Shown piece by piece: positions 48,370 to 57,863 of a stretch of DNA of 64,000 nt (its first letter is position 1; each line of letters opens with the position of its first letter). Both the position numbers and the translations under genes were made by a program. The notes beneath the pieces were generated by a model, which saw only the letters and a program-made list of their open reading frames with translations, had not been told where the DNA came from and searched no databases. The DNA comes from Pseudomonas sp. GD03944 (lineage in GTDB: Bacteria > Pseudomonadota > Gammaproteobacteria > Pseudomonadales > Pseudomonadaceae), in NCBI RefSeq assembly GCF_029839275.1, contig NZ_JAOCAH010000004.1:62001-126000 (forward strand). Reading direction: 5' to 3'.

Positions 48370-48959
48370 TCAGTCAGGCAGTACGGCTCGCCGGCATCTA
48401 CCAGTTGCCCGGGAGCTGCCGAAGCGCTCAGCAGCACCTGTTGGCAGTAGCCACCTTCGACGCTGTATTCGCTGATCAGGTCTGGCTGTCCATCGCGGTC
48501 CAGGTCGCCCGCCCAGACCAACTGCCAGGAACCGTTGGGTGGCTCTTCGCCCGGCAGTGTCTGGCTGCGCTCGCCGTTGCTCAGCCGCAGGTGGTACTGC
48601 CCTTGCACTTCACCCTGGCATTCCAGTGCATAGTCGTCGGTCTGCAGCAGTGTCTGGACGAATACCTTCGGCTCATGGGCGTCGTTGTAGCAGGTGCTGT
48701 TTGTACCAAGCGGTAGTGAAGTGACAGCGCCAGGTCGCAGGCGCGCGTCGACCAAGTTAATGGTGGCATCTGTGACGGTGCTGCGGATCTCCGCAAGTGC
48801 ACCTAACTCATCGACATAGGATTGCAGTTGGGTTGGTGTCAACTGCCAGTTGTCATCACGTTCTACCAGGGCCATGGCCGCAACGGGCTCGCCTGCAGGC
48901 ATGCTTTCGGCAGCGGCTTGCAGAGGGAGCAGCAGTAGGGGAAGCAGTAGTCGGTTCAT
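48366..48959 (-). CDS. Hypothetical exported protein with an Asp-rich calcium-loop-like motif
   Basis: A 197-residue protein with a cleavable signal MNRLLLPLLLLPLQAAA. Near residue 155 the stretch AGDLDRDGQPDLISEY has the D-x-D-x-D-G layout of dockerin/FG-GAP-type calcium loops, followed by a Cys-containing C terminus; two cysteine pairs could form disulfides. Family not recognised. Start at MNRLLL (48959) gives a proper signal; a 31-residue upstream extension is unlikely. Confidence 0.65.
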   Translation of the reverse strand: MNRLLLPLLLLPLQAAAESMPAGEPVAAMALVERDDNWQLTPTQLQSYVDELGALAEIRSTVTDATINLVDARLRPGAVTSLPLGTNSTCYNDAHEPKVFVQTLLQTDDYALECQGEVQGQYHLRLSNGERSQTLPGEEPPNGSWQLVWAGDLDRDGQPDLISEYSVEGGYCQQVLLSASAAPGQLVDAGEPYCLTD

Positions 48960-49194
48960 AGCAGTTCTGCTTCTCGCGGTGGAGAGTGGCAATGGGATGT
49001 GCAGTGTCTCATTGATACCGCTCCTGTTGGTGATCGCAACGCGAACTCCCATTTTTGAACTTTAGGGGCCTGCCTTGCCCAGCCGCTACCCGCCAGCCCG
49101 AAGCGCAGCGTAAAACCCTGTAAAACTACGGCAACCTTGCGTGTGCCGGGCTGAGCCATACTGGCGGTACTGCCGTTCCAGGATCGTGTCATCC

Positions 49195-49644
49195 ATGTCG
49201 CTGACTTCCCGCGCCTTGCTGCATTTTCTGTTCGCCGTGCTGCTCGCCACTGCCGTCGGCACCATTGCCCAGACGCAATTCAACCTGGCCGCCATCCAGG
49301 CCATCGGCGCGCCGATCCCGCTGGACGTACGCTTGCAAACCACCGCTCTGGACCTACTCGGGTTCAGCCCGACCTTCGGCGCTCTGGTGCTGGTGGGCTT
49401 TCTGTTCGCCATCCCGGCGGCAGCCTGGAGCAGCCGTGGGCTGCCGGCCCTGCGCTGGCTGGTGTTTGCCCTGGCCGGCGCCCTGGCCGTGCTGGCGGCG
49501 CTGATGCTGGCCAATGCCCTGGCTCCGATGCCGACCCTGATCGGCGCCAACCGCACGCTGTTCGGCACCCTGGCGCTGATGGCCAGCGGTAGCGCCGGTG
49601 CGCTGTTCTACACCTGGCTGCGTCGACCAGCCGTTCAGTCGTAA
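49195..49644 (+). CDS. Hypothetical four-helix membrane protein
   Basis: A 149-residue hydrophobic protein with four likely membrane segments (about 8-26, 60-78, 85-107 and 120-140). No catalytic motif is visible and I do not recognise a named family. It lies 37 bases upstream of the PQQ sugar dehydrogenase and may be co-transcribed. The 235 bp before it hold no gene. Confidence 0.75.
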   Translation: MSLTSRALLHFLFAVLLATAVGTIAQTQFNLAAIQAIGAPIPLDVRLQTTALDLLGFSPTFGALVLVGFLFAIPAAAWSSRGLPALRWLVFALAGALAVLAALMLANALAPMPTLIGANRTLFGTLALMASGSAGALFYTWLRRPAVQS

Positions 49645-49681
49645 TGCCGGTTTCTCCCTGATCAACCAGAAGGTTTTTTCC

Positions 49682-50782
49682 ATGACGAGTGTCGTTCGCG
49701 GTCTGCTGGCTGCCTGTGTGCTGGCCAGCCCTTGGGTCCAGGCCATGGATTACCGGGTCGAGACCGTCACCGGGGGGCTCGAGTACCCCTGGGCCATGGC
49801 ATTCCTGCCGGACGGGCGCATGCTGGTCACCGAGCGTCCGGGGCGCCTGCGCATCGTCGGGGCCGATGGGGCGTTGCAGGCCGAGCCGGTTGGCGGCTTG
49901 CCGGAGGGCTTTCATGCGGCCCAGGCCGGGTTGATGGACGTGGTGCTCGACCCCGACTTCGCCAGCAACCAGCAGCTTTACCTGAGCTATGCCTACGGCA
50001 CGCTGGACGCCAACAACACGCGGCTGTCCCGCGCCCGCCTGGTCGACGGCCAGTTGCAGGACGTGCAGACGCTGTTCAGCGCGCAGCCGGCCAAGGCGGG
50101 TGCCTCGCATTACGGCGGGCGCCTGGCATTCCTGGCCGATGGCACCCTGGTCCTGACCCTGGGCGACGCGTTCGATCTGCGCGAAGAGGCGCAGAACCCT
50201 GCCAATCACCTGGGCAAGATCGTGCGCCTCAACCGCGATGGCAGCGTGCCCGCGGACAATCCGCTGGTAGGCAAGGCCGGTGCGGCGCCGGAGATCTACA
50301 GCCTGGGGCACCGCAACGTACAGGGCATCGCCTATGACGCGCAGAACCGGCGCCTCTACAGCCACGAACACGGCCCCCGCGGCGGTGACGAACTCAACCT
50401 GATCGAGCCGGGCAATAATTACGGCTGGCCCCTGGTGTCCTTCGGGGTCGACTACACCGGCGCCCATGTCACGCCTTATACCGAGCTGCCGGGCTACGAG
50501 CCGCCGTTGCTGCACTGGACGCCCTCCGTGGCGCCTTCCAGCCTGATGCTCTACCGCGGCCAGCGGTTCCCGCAGTGGGACGGCGACCTGTTCGCCTCGA
50601 CGCTGGCGGAGAAGAGCGTGCGCCGCATCCGTCTGCAGGACGGCATGCTGGCAGGGGAAGAGGTGTTGTTCGAGGAGCTGGACGAGCGTATTCGCGCGGT
50701 CTACGCCGGGCCCGACGGCGCCCTCTATCTGCTGACCGACAACGCCAAGGGGCGCGTACTGCGCGTCGTGCCGACGGAATGA
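49682..50782 (+). CDS. PQQ-dependent aldose sugar dehydrogenase (YliI/Asd type)
   Basis: A 366-residue periplasmic six-bladed beta-propeller of the soluble glucose/sorbosone dehydrogenase family. The signal peptide is about 1-21 (MTSVVRGLLAACVLASPWVQA), then VTGGLEYPWAMAFLPDGRMLVTERPGRLRI, GLMDVVLDPDFASNQQLYLSYA, SHYGGRLAFLADG, LGHRNVQGIAYD, EHGPRGGDELNLIEPGNNYGWPLVSFG and LTDNAKGRVLRV, all family signatures. It oxidises aldoses with PQQ and Ca2+; the natural sugar and electron acceptor are not evident. Confidence 0.92.
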   Translation: MTSVVRGLLAACVLASPWVQAMDYRVETVTGGLEYPWAMAFLPDGRMLVTERPGRLRIVGADGALQAEPVGGLPEGFHAAQAGLMDVVLDPDFASNQQLYLSYAYGTLDANNTRLSRARLVDGQLQDVQTLFSAQPAKAGASHYGGRLAFLADGTLVLTLGDAFDLREEAQNPANHLGKIVRLNRDGSVPADNPLVGKAGAAPEIYSLGHRNVQGIAYDAQNRRLYSHEHGPRGGDELNLIEPGNNYGWPLVSFGVDYTGAHVTPYTELPGYEPPLLHWTPSVAPSSLMLYRGQRFPQWDGDLFASTLAEKSVRRIRLQDGMLAGEEVLFEELDERIRAVYAGPDGALYLLTDNAKGRVLRVVPTE

Positions 50783-50843
50783 TGGGGCTCGGGGCGGTGC
50801 GTGCGGCATACTGCGCGCCCTGATCACACGCCACGACCGCACC

Positions 50844-51344
50844 ATGACGCCACTGAAGTACCTGCAGGGCTACCCTGAATCGCTGCAAGCGCAGATCCGT
50901 CGCCTGATCGACGAGCAGCGCCTGGGGGATTACCTGGCGCAGCGTTACACCGGCCGGCATGACGTGCAGAGCGACAAGGCCCTGTACGCCTACACCATGG
51001 CCCTGAAGCAGGAGCACCTGAAGAGCGCCCCCGGCATCGACAAGGTGCTGTTCGACAACCGCCTGGACCTGACCCACCGTGCGCTAGGGCTGCACACGGC
51101 GATCTCCCGGGTCCAGGGCGGACGGCTCAAGGCCAAGAAGGAAATCCGCGTGGCGGCGTTGTTCAAGGACGCGGCGCCGGAGTTCCTGCGCATGATCGTG
51201 GTGCACGAGCTGGCGCACCTGAAGGAGGCCGACCACAACAAGGCCTTCTACAACCTGTGCGAATATATGTTGCCCGGCTACCACCAGGTCGAGTTCGACC
51301 TGCGCGTCTACCTCACCTGGCGCGAGCTGCCGAAGCAGCCCTGA
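50844..51344 (+). CDS. YgjP/WLM-type zinc metallopeptidase-like protein
   Basis: A 166-residue cytosolic protein. The zinc motif H121-E-L-A-H125 sits in MIVVHELAHLKEADHNKAFYNLC, with H131 a likely third ligand; this is the M48/DUF45 (YgjP-like, SprT-related) pattern. There is no membrane segment or signal. Substrate unknown. It starts 61 bases after the sugar dehydrogenase and converges on the DUF2789 gene with a 4-base gap. Confidence 0.85.
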   Translation: MTPLKYLQGYPESLQAQIRRLIDEQRLGDYLAQRYTGRHDVQSDKALYAYTMALKQEHLKSAPGIDKVLFDNRLDLTHRALGLHTAISRVQGGRLKAKKEIRVAALFKDAAPEFLRMIVVHELAHLKEADHNKAFYNLCEYMLPGYHQVEFDLRVYLTWRELPKQP

Positions 51345-51348
51345 GCAT

Positions 51349-51582
51349 TCAGCCCCGCAGGCGCACGTTGAGCTGATCGACCACCACGGCCCAGTCCGCG
51401 TCTTCGAGGAGTTCCTCGCGCAGCAGCGCCGCCTGCGCCTTGTTCCAGAATGGCGCCTCCGACAGCTTGCAGGTCGGGGCCAGGGGCGAGTGATCGCGGA
51501 TGAATCGGTCGATGCTGGCCTGGTCGGCGGGCAGGCCCAGTTGCTTGAACAGGGCGGACAGGTCGTGAACCGGATTTTCCAT
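51349..51582 (-). CDS. DUF2789 family protein
   Basis: A 77-residue cytosolic protein, MENPVHDLSALFKQLGLPADQASIDRFI …, the DUF2789 signature, with PFWNKAQAALLREEL and a C-terminal LNVRLRG. Function unknown; common in Pseudomonas. The ATG at 51582 follows an AGGAG site (GAGACCCCTGCC region). Longer in-frame starts upstream run through non-coding sequence. Confidence 0.85.
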   Translation of the reverse strand: MENPVHDLSALFKQLGLPADQASIDRFIRDHSPLAPTCKLSEAPFWNKAQAALLREELLEDADWAVVVDQLNVRLRG

Positions 51583-51718
51583 GGCAGGGGTCTCCTCGAG
51601 TGGGTGTCTATTAGATGGACTCGCGCCGGGCGAGAACGATCCCTGGATGCAGCATTCGCACGAGGTGCTGCTAGTCTGGATAACAGGCGGTGCGCCTTCG
51701 GCATAAGGTCCTGAGAAC

Positions 51719-52480
51719 ATGCATTCTGGCGTTCTGCGTAGCGTACTCGCGGCGTGCTTGGCGCTGTGGGTCGGCGTGGCCTCGGGCCGTGAGATCCTCG
51801 CGGTGGGCACGAGCTTTCCCGGTGTGTTCGAGCGTACCTCGTCGGGGGAGTACCGCGGCCTGGCCACAAGCGTATTGACCATCGCCCTGAAATCCATGGG
51901 GCACAGCGTGCGGTTCGAGCTGTATCCCTGGGCCCGGGCGCAGCGGATGGTCGAGCAGGGCCAGGCCGACGTGCTGATCGGACCGTACCGCAACCCCCAG
52001 CGCGAAACGCGCTTCGCCTTCGCCAGTGACGCCTTCTACCGCGACCGCATCGTGTTCTACCGGCACGCCAGCCATCGGCCGCACTGGTCGGGCAACTACC
52101 AGGACCTCAAGGGGCAGCGTATCGGCGTGGTGCGGGGCTGGTCCTACGGGACGGATTTTGACGCGGCGCGCTGGCAGCTCGACCTGGTGACGGTGGAAAG
52201 CGTGGAAAACGGCCTGCGCATGCTCAGCATCGGGCGCCTGGAGCTGCTGGCCAGCAACCAGCGCAACACCCGGCCGATGCTCCAGGAGCTGGGCCTGAAC
52301 GACGAAGTCGCCGAACTCGCGCAGGAAATCGACACCCAGGACGGCTACTTCGCCTTCCCAAGGCTGCCCAGCCATCAGCCGCTGCGCGAGTCGTTCGACC
52401 AGACTTTCCGGCAGATGATCGACCAGGGACGCCTGGCCACCCTGGCCGCCTATTGGCAGGTCGACATCCCCACGCCGTGA
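51719..52480 (+). CDS. Orphan periplasmic substrate-binding protein (SBP family 3)
   Basis: A 253-residue exported protein. The signal is about 1-22 (MHSGVLRSVLAACLALWVGVASG), then SSGEYRGLATSVLTIALKSMGHSVRFELYPWARAQRMVEQGQADVLIGPYRNPQRE, GNYQDLKGQRIGVVRGWSYGTDFD and LELLASNQRNT. Same overall plan as the orphans at 29161 and 58179. No transporter genes are adjacent. Ligand unknown; amino-acid-like by family. Confidence 0.85.
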   Translation: MHSGVLRSVLAACLALWVGVASGREILAVGTSFPGVFERTSSGEYRGLATSVLTIALKSMGHSVRFELYPWARAQRMVEQGQADVLIGPYRNPQRETRFAFASDAFYRDRIVFYRHASHRPHWSGNYQDLKGQRIGVVRGWSYGTDFDAARWQLDLVTVESVENGLRMLSIGRLELLASNQRNTRPMLQELGLNDEVAELAQEIDTQDGYFAFPRLPSHQPLRESFDQTFRQMIDQGRLATLAAYWQVDIPTP

Positions 52481-52498
52481 CGGTCCGCCGGGCGCCGA

Positions 52499-52981
52499 CT
52501 AGCGAACGCGCAGCACCTCGAATACCTGAACACGCCCAGCGACCTGCACGCTGACCTCGTCGCCCTCGCGGCTGCCGAGCAGCGCCTGGCCCAGCGGCGC
52601 GCGTGGGCTGATGACGCGGATGTCCTGCCCCTCCAGGGATACCTTCATGCCGGCACCGTGCGGGCCGAGGAACAGGCACTGCTCGTCGCCTTCGGCATCC
52701 GCCAGCCAGACCAGTGCCGACAGCTGGATGCCCTGCTGCTCGTCGAACGTGCGCAGTACCAGGTGCTGCCAGGTGCTCAGCGCCTGGCGGATCTCCTCCA
52801 CGCGGCGAGCCTGCCCGGCGGCCAGGTAGGAGGCTTCCAGCCCCAGCGTGTCGTACTTGTTCTCGGCGATGTTCTCTTCGTGGGTCGCGGTCTCGTACGC
52901 CGTCAGCGCCGCCCGCTCCGCATTCGCCAGGTCGGCGCGCAGGGTTTCGATGATCAGGTGGTGCAGCTGGGATTTGTCCAC
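52499..52981 (-). CDS. GreA/GreB family transcription elongation factor-like protein
   Basis: A 160-residue protein with an N-terminal helical region (LHHLIIETLRADLANAERAALTAYETATHEENIAENKYDTLGLEASYLAAGQARRVEEIRQAL) and a C-terminal GreA/B FKBP-like domain (VSLEGQDIRVISPRAPLGQALLGSREGDEVSV, with the SPxAPLGxAL-xxGDEV signature). The N-terminal part resembles a coiled coil, but whether the acidic tip residues of GreA are present is unclear. It may modulate RNA polymerase through the secondary channel, or be a Rnk-like antagonist. Confidence 0.82.
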   Translation of the reverse strand: MDKSQLHHLIIETLRADLANAERAALTAYETATHEENIAENKYDTLGLEASYLAAGQARRVEEIRQALSTWQHLVLRTFDEQQGIQLSALVWLADAEGDEQCLFLGPHGAGMKVSLEGQDIRVISPRAPLGQALLGSREGDEVSVQVAGRVQVFEVLRVR

Positions 52982-53071
52982 GGGGCGCTCGGCTGGCAGG
53001 AGGCGTGAGGGATTATCGGCGATCGCGGTGCGTCCTGGCAGCCCTGACGCTCGTCAAGGCTGCCACGGACC

Positions 53072-55252
53072 TCAAGCGGCTGCTGGCCGTCCCTTGATCA
53101 GGTGCGCCGCGAGGGTACGCAGCGGGCCGAGCTGGCGGCAGATCAGCGCCAGTTGGGTCTGCACCAGGCGCTGCGCGTCGTCGGCGTCGTCCGGCAGGCG
53201 TTCCAGTTCGCAGGCCAGCTGTTCTTCGGTGTCGCTGTGGATCGCCACGGCCTGCTGGTCGCGCAGGCCCCGGGAGATGTCGTCGAGGCTGTCGGCCAGG
53301 CGCGTGGCGCTCTGCATCAGGTGGGCCTGCTCGTCCGCCAGGAGGATTTCGCCGCGGTGCGCGCCCAGGCCCGAGAGGTAGCTCAGCAGGGTGTGGGAAA
53401 GCACCAGGAAGCGGAAGCCGATGTCGGCCTCCTTACGGAAATGCCCCGGCTCCATGAGCATGTTGCCGAGGGTGGTGGACAGCGCCGCGTCGGCGTTGTG
53501 GGCGTTGCGGCGGGCCAGGCGGTAGTCCAGGTTGTCGCGTTTGCCCTGGGCGTACTGCTGGATGATCTGGCGCAGGTAGGTGCTGTTGCAGCTCAGGGTA
53601 TTGGCCACGACGCGGTTCAGGCGGCGGCCCTGCCAGTCCGGCAGGATCAGGAACACCGCCAGGCCGGCGATCAGGCTGCCGAGCAGGGTATCCACCAGGC
53701 GCGGCACGATCAGGCCGTAGCCGTCGCCCACCTGGTTGAAGCAGAACAGCACCAGCAGGGTGATGGCCGCCGTGGCCAGGGTGTAGCGGGTGCTGCGCGT
53801 GGCGAAGAACACCACGCCGGCCACCACTGCCAGCAGCGCCTGGATCAGCGGTGCGGGGAACAGGTCGATCAGCGCCCAGCCGAGCAGCAGCCCGATCACC
53901 GTGCCGCTGATGCGCTGCACCAGCTTCATGCGGGTCGCGCCGTAGTTCGGCTGGCAGACGAAGACCGTGGTCAGCAGGATCCAGTAGCCCTGTTCCGGGT
54001 GAATCCAGTGCAGCACGCCGTAGCCGGCCGCCAGGGCGATGGACAGACGCAGCGCATGGCGGAACAGCAGGGAGGTCGGTGTCATCTGCAGGCGCAGGCG
54101 TTCCCAGACGTCCTTGAACGATTGCGGCTCGCGGTCGAGCAGGCTGCTGTCCTGTTCTTCGGCCAGGGCGTCGGGGTTGCTGGCGTTGCCGAGCAACTGG
54201 TCGAGGGTCGCCAGGTTGCCGGTCAGTGCGTTCAGCGAACGCAGCAGGTGGCGCCAGGCCGGGTTGCTCTGCACCCGCAGGTGTTCCAGGGAGGCGCGCA
54301 GGTCTTCCAGGGCCTGGCTGCACAGCTCACGGTATTCGAAGGACTGGCGCAGCTCGATGGCCTGGGCCAGGCGCTGACAGGCCTCGCCGTGCAGGCGCAG
54401 CAGGCGCTGGCAGCGGAACAGCACGTCGCTGTGGAAGAACGCCTCGGCCAGTTCGTTGTAGGGGTAATGGGACGAGCTGGCGCGCTCGTGGATGTCCTGG
54501 GCCAGGAAGTACAGCTTCAGGTAGCGGCTGACCTTTGGCCCCGGTCGGCCGTTGCCGACCCGGTGCAGGATGATTTCCTTGGTGGCGTTCAGCGCAGCCA
54601 CCACTCGACCGTTCTGCTTGGCCAGGGCCAGGCGCCGCTCTTCGACGTCCAGCTGGCGCAATGGCTCGAACAGCGCGGCCTTGAGCTTGAGGTACTGGCC
54701 GAGTTCGCGGAACAGCCGCGCCAGGCTGTGTTGCACCGGCTGGTTGGAGAACAGCGCGTTCCAGATCACCGAGAGCACGCCGTACCAGGCCGCGCCGGCC
54801 ACCAGCAGCAGCGGTTCGAGCCACAGGCCGGCGGTGCCGCCGCGCTGCTCCACGCCGATCATGCTGTAGACCGCCAGGATCAGGGTGGCCGAGCCCAGGG
54901 TGGCGAAGCGCTCGCCCAGGGCGCCGAGCATGGTCAGGGCGAAAGCCGAGACGGCCAGGGCGCTGACGAACAGCCAGGGGTAGGGGAACAGGAATTCGAC
55001 GGTGTAGGCGGCAGCCGTGAAGCAGCCCAGGGTCACCAGCAGGGCGCCCAGGCGGCCTTGCCAGCTGTCGTCGGTTTCCGCCAGGGCGCTGGCGATCACC
55101 CCGAGGAACAGCGGGATCAGGCTGTGCATCCAGCCCTGGGACCAGCACAGCAACAGGCTGCCACTCAGCGCGATGAATACCCGCAAGCTGTAGCTGAACT
55201 TGTCCAGCGCCCACAGACGGCGCAAAGAATGGCTGAGTGAAGTGGCGGGCAT
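53072..55252 (-). CDS. yccS: YccS family inner-membrane protein
   Basis: A 726-residue protein of the YccS/FUSC family (TIGR01666). Two hydrophobic blocks of about five to six helices each (about residues 15-150 and 385-520) are followed by cytosolic helical regions, the aromatic-acid-exporter/FUSC layout. LWALDKFSYSLRVFIALSGSLLLCW is the typical start, and HPEQGYWILLTTVFVCQPNYGATRMKLVQRISGTVIGL is the FUSC core. Transport role not established. I use the ATG at 55252 (MPATSL); an ATG at 55273 is the alternative. Confidence 0.9.
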   Translation of the reverse strand: MPATSLSHSLRRLWALDKFSYSLRVFIALSGSLLLCWSQGWMHSLIPLFLGVIASALAETDDSWQGRLGALLVTLGCFTAAAYTVEFLFPYPWLFVSALAVSAFALTMLGALGERFATLGSATLILAVYSMIGVEQRGGTAGLWLEPLLLVAGAAWYGVLSVIWNALFSNQPVQHSLARLFRELGQYLKLKAALFEPLRQLDVEERRLALAKQNGRVVAALNATKEIILHRVGNGRPGPKVSRYLKLYFLAQDIHERASSSHYPYNELAEAFFHSDVLFRCQRLLRLHGEACQRLAQAIELRQSFEYRELCSQALEDLRASLEHLRVQSNPAWRHLLRSLNALTGNLATLDQLLGNASNPDALAEEQDSSLLDREPQSFKDVWERLRLQMTPTSLLFRHALRLSIALAAGYGVLHWIHPEQGYWILLTTVFVCQPNYGATRMKLVQRISGTVIGLLLGWALIDLFPAPLIQALLAVVAGVVFFATRSTRYTLATAAITLLVLFCFNQVGDGYGLIVPRLVDTLLGSLIAGLAVFLILPDWQGRRLNRVVANTLSCNSTYLRQIIQQYAQGKRDNLDYRLARRNAHNADAALSTTLGNMLMEPGHFRKEADIGFRFLVLSHTLLSYLSGLGAHRGEILLADEQAHLMQSATRLADSLDDISRGLRDQQAVAIHSDTEEQLACELERLPDDADDAQRLVQTQLALICRQLGPLRTLAAHLIKGRPAAA

Positions 55253-55540
55253 TCGAACGGCCTTGTTCCTCATCGATTAAGAGCAGACTAACGGAGTATT
55301 CGGACGCCTGGCACTCCCCCGGCGGCACCTTTTGCGGCGTGCGTCTCGTCGCGGCGGTTGCCGGCCTGTTCGGGCCGCCCTCCAAGTCGATTCACGCGCG
55401 CAGTGGCAGCGGTGCCGCTGCCGCATCTGCTGGGGCTTTCAGTGGATTTCCCTGAAATCCGAAGGCTATTCAGGTGGGCCGTGGCGTGCGGTTTTCTAGA
55501 CTTTCCTCTGTCAATCCACGCAATTGCCCGGAGGTTTGCC
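55253..55540. other. Divergent intergenic region yccS / ald
   Basis: About 290 bp without a gene. Must contain both promoters. I see no clear operator or hairpin; an Lrp-type site would be expected for ald but is too degenerate to call by eye. Confidence 0.4.
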
Positions 55541-56674
55541 ATGCGAGTGGGTGTCCCCAAGGAAATCAAGAACCATGAGTACCGCGTCGGCCTGACGCCG
55601 CAATCGGTGGCGGAGCTCAGTGCCCTCGGCCATGAGGTCTGGGTCGAGACCCAGGCCGGCGCGGCGATCGGTTTCAGCGATGCCGACTACCAGGCGGCGG
55701 GTGCCCAGGTCGCCGCCACGGCCGAGGCGGTGTTCGAGGCCGCGCAGCTGATCGTCAAGGTCAAGGAGCCGCTGACCGAAGAGCGCGCCCGCCTGCGTGC
55801 GCACCACACCCTGTTCACCTACCTGCACCTGGCGCCCGATCGGCCACAAACCGATGAGCTGATGGGCAGCGGAGCGACCTGTATCGCCTATGAGACCGTG
55901 ACCGATGGTAATGGGCGCCTGCCTTTGCTGGCGCCGATGTCGGAAGTGGCGGGGCGGATGTCGATCCAGGCCGGTGCCCATTGCCTGGAGAAAGCCCGCG
56001 GCGGACGTGGTGTGTTGCTGGGTGGTGTGCCGGGTGTGGCGCCGGGCAAGGTGGTGATCCTCGGCGGTGGGGTGGTGGGTAGCCATGCCCTGGCCATGGC
56101 GGTGGGGCTCGGTGCCGAGGTCGTGGTGCTGGACAAGAGCGTCGACGCCCTGCGCCGGCTGGATGCCCAGTACGGCAACCGGGTCACCACCCTGTATTCG
56201 ACCCGGGCGGCAGTGCGCGAGCAGGTGCTGGCGGCGGACCTGGTGATTGGCGGCGTGCTGATCCCCGGTGCGGCGGCGCCCAAGCTGATCAGCGCCGAGA
56301 TGGTGAAGCAGATGCGGCCCGGCGCGGTGCTGGTGGACGTGGCGATCGACCAGGGCGGCTGTGCGGAGACCTCGAAAGCCACCACCCATGCCGACCCGAT
56401 CTACCTCGTCGACGAGGTGGTGCATTACTGCGTGGCCAACATGCCCGGCGCGGTGGCACGAACCTCGACCCTGGCCCTGAACAACGCCACGCTGCCCTTC
56501 GTCGTGGCCCTGGCGGAGAAGGGCACGCGCCGCGCCCTGGAGGACGACCCGCACCTGCTCAACGGCCTCAACGTGGCCCGCGGCGCGATCACCTGCGGCA
56601 GCGTGGCGGAGGCCCATGGCCTCGCCCATCAGTCAGCGGAGGGGGTGCTGGAACACCTGCGGGACGCGGGCTGA
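55541..56674 (+). CDS. ald: Alanine dehydrogenase
   Basis: A 377-residue NAD-dependent enzyme interconverting alanine and pyruvate plus ammonium. Start [23 protein letters not shown]; substrate-domain motifs IVKVKEPL and FTYLHLAPD; the NAD-binding loop [28 protein letters not shown]; then [10 protein letters not shown] and [26 protein letters not shown] at 55541 follows GGAGG. It converges on the BaiN-like gene with a 4-base gap. Usually induced by alanine through Lrp-type regulators; none is adjacent. Confidence 0.96.
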   Translation: MRVGVPKEIKNHEYRVGLTPQSVAELSALGHEVWVETQAGAAIGFSDADYQAAGAQVAATAEAVFEAAQLIVKVKEPLTEERARLRAHHTLFTYLHLAPDRPQTDELMGSGATCIAYETVTDGNGRLPLLAPMSEVAGRMSIQAGAHCLEKARGGRGVLLGGVPGVAPGKVVILGGGVVGSHALAMAVGLGAEVVVLDKSVDALRRLDAQYGNRVTTLYSTRAAVREQVLAADLVIGGVLIPGAAAPKLISAEMVKQMRPGAVLVDVAIDQGGCAETSKATTHADPIYLVDEVVHYCVANMPGAVARTSTLALNNATLPFVVALAEKGTRRALEDDPHLLNGLNVARGAITCGSVAEAHGLAHQSAEGVLEHLRDAG

Positions 56675-56678
56675 GCGA

Positions 56679-57863
56679 TCACACGTACTGGGCAGCCGCG
56701 TAGCCGGACGCCCAGGCCCACTGGAAGTTGAAGCCGCCGAGGTGGCCGGTGACGTCCAGCACTTCGCCGACGAAATACAGGCCGGGCGACTTCAGCGATT
56801 CCAGGGTCTTGGAGGACACCTCGCGGGTATCGACACCGCCCAGGGTCACCTCGGCGGTGCGGTAGCCCTCGGTGCCGGCGGGCACCAGTTGCCAGTCCGC
56901 CAGTTGCTCGGCAATCGCCTTGAGTTCGCCCGGGGTGTACTGCTTCATCGGTTTGGAGACGAACCAACTGTCGGCCAGCAGCCCGGCCATCTTCTTGGTG
57001 AACAGCTCGGCGAGCAGGGTCTTCAGCTCACTGTTGGGGCGCTCGCGTTGCTGGCTGGCCAGCCAGTCCGGCAGGTCGATATGGGGCAGCAGGTTGATGC
57101 TGACGGTATCGCCCGGCTGCCAGAACGAGGAAATCTGCAGGATCGCCGGGCCGCTGAGGCCGCGGTGGGTGAACAGAATGTTCTCGCGGAAGCTCTGGCC
57201 GTTGCAGCTCACCAGGCAATCCTCCACCGAGGTGCCCGACAGCTCGCTGCACAGGGCTTTCAGCTGCGGGTCGGTGATCGTGAACGGCACCAGACCGGCG
57301 CGGGTCGGCAGCAGCTCATGGCCGAACTGTTTGGCCACCTGGTAGCCGAAACCGGTGGCGCCCAGGGTCGGGATCGACAGGCCGCCGGTGGCGATCACCA
57401 GGGATTCGCAGCGCACCGCACCGGCACTGGTCTGCAGGCGGTAACCGCTGTCGGTCTTCTCGACCTGCTCCACCGAGGTGTCCAGGCGCAGCGTCACACC
57501 GGCTTCGTTGCACTCGGCCAGGAGCATCTCGAGGATGTCGCTGGACTTGTGGTCGCAGAACAGCTGGCCGAGCTTCTTCTCGTGGTAAGGCACGCCGTGC
57601 TTGGCCACCAGGCCGATGAAATCCCACTGGGTGTAACGGGCCAGGGCCGATTTGCAGAAGTGGGGGTTTTCCGAGAGAAAATTGCTCGGCTCGCAGTACA
57701 TGTTGGTGAAATTGCAGCGCCCACCCCCGGACATCAGGATTTTCTTGCCGGCCTTGTTGGCATGGTCGAGCAGCAGCACCTGGCGCCCACGCCCCGCGGC
57801 GGTGAGCGCACACATGAGCCCGGCGGCTCCGGCTCCGATGATGACGACCTGGGGTGTAAGCAC
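56679..57863 (-). CDS. HI0933/BaiN-like FAD-dependent oxidoreductase
   Basis: A 394-residue flavoprotein. Dinucleotide-binding start VVIIGAGAAGLMCALTAAGRGRQVLLLDHANKAGKKILMSGGGRCNFTN is the hallmark of the HI0933-like family; later CESLVIATGGLSIPTLGATGFGY and a C-terminal FVGEVLDVTGHLGGFNFQWAWASGYAAA are the FAD-closing motif. I choose the GTG start at 57863, which has AGGAG nine bases upstream and gives the usual length; an ATG 18 codons earlier lacks a site. Substrate unknown. Confidence 0.92.
   Translation of the reverse strand: MLTPQVVIIGAGAAGLMCALTAAGRGRQVLLLDHANKAGKKILMSGGGRCNFTNMYCEPSNFLSENPHFCKSALARYTQWDFIGLVAKHGVPYHEKKLGQLFCDHKSSDILEMLLAECNEAGVTLRLDTSVEQVEKTDSGYRLQTSAGAVRCESLVIATGGLSIPTLGATGFGYQVAKQFGHELLPTRAGLVPFTITDPQLKALCSELSGTSVEDCLVSCNGQSFRENILFTHRGLSGPAILQISSFWQPGDTVSINLLPHIDLPDWLASQQRERPNSELKTLLAELFTKKMAGLLADSWFVSKPMKQYTPGELKAIAEQLADWQLVPAGTEGYRTAEVTLGGVDTREVSSKTLESLKSPGLYFVGEVLDVTGHLGGFNFQWAWASGYAAAQYV

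Noticed and set aside
53102..55240. 712-codon plus-strand open frame across yccS
   Set aside because: Antisense to a clear YccS gene; Gln/Ala/His-rich translation without motifs.
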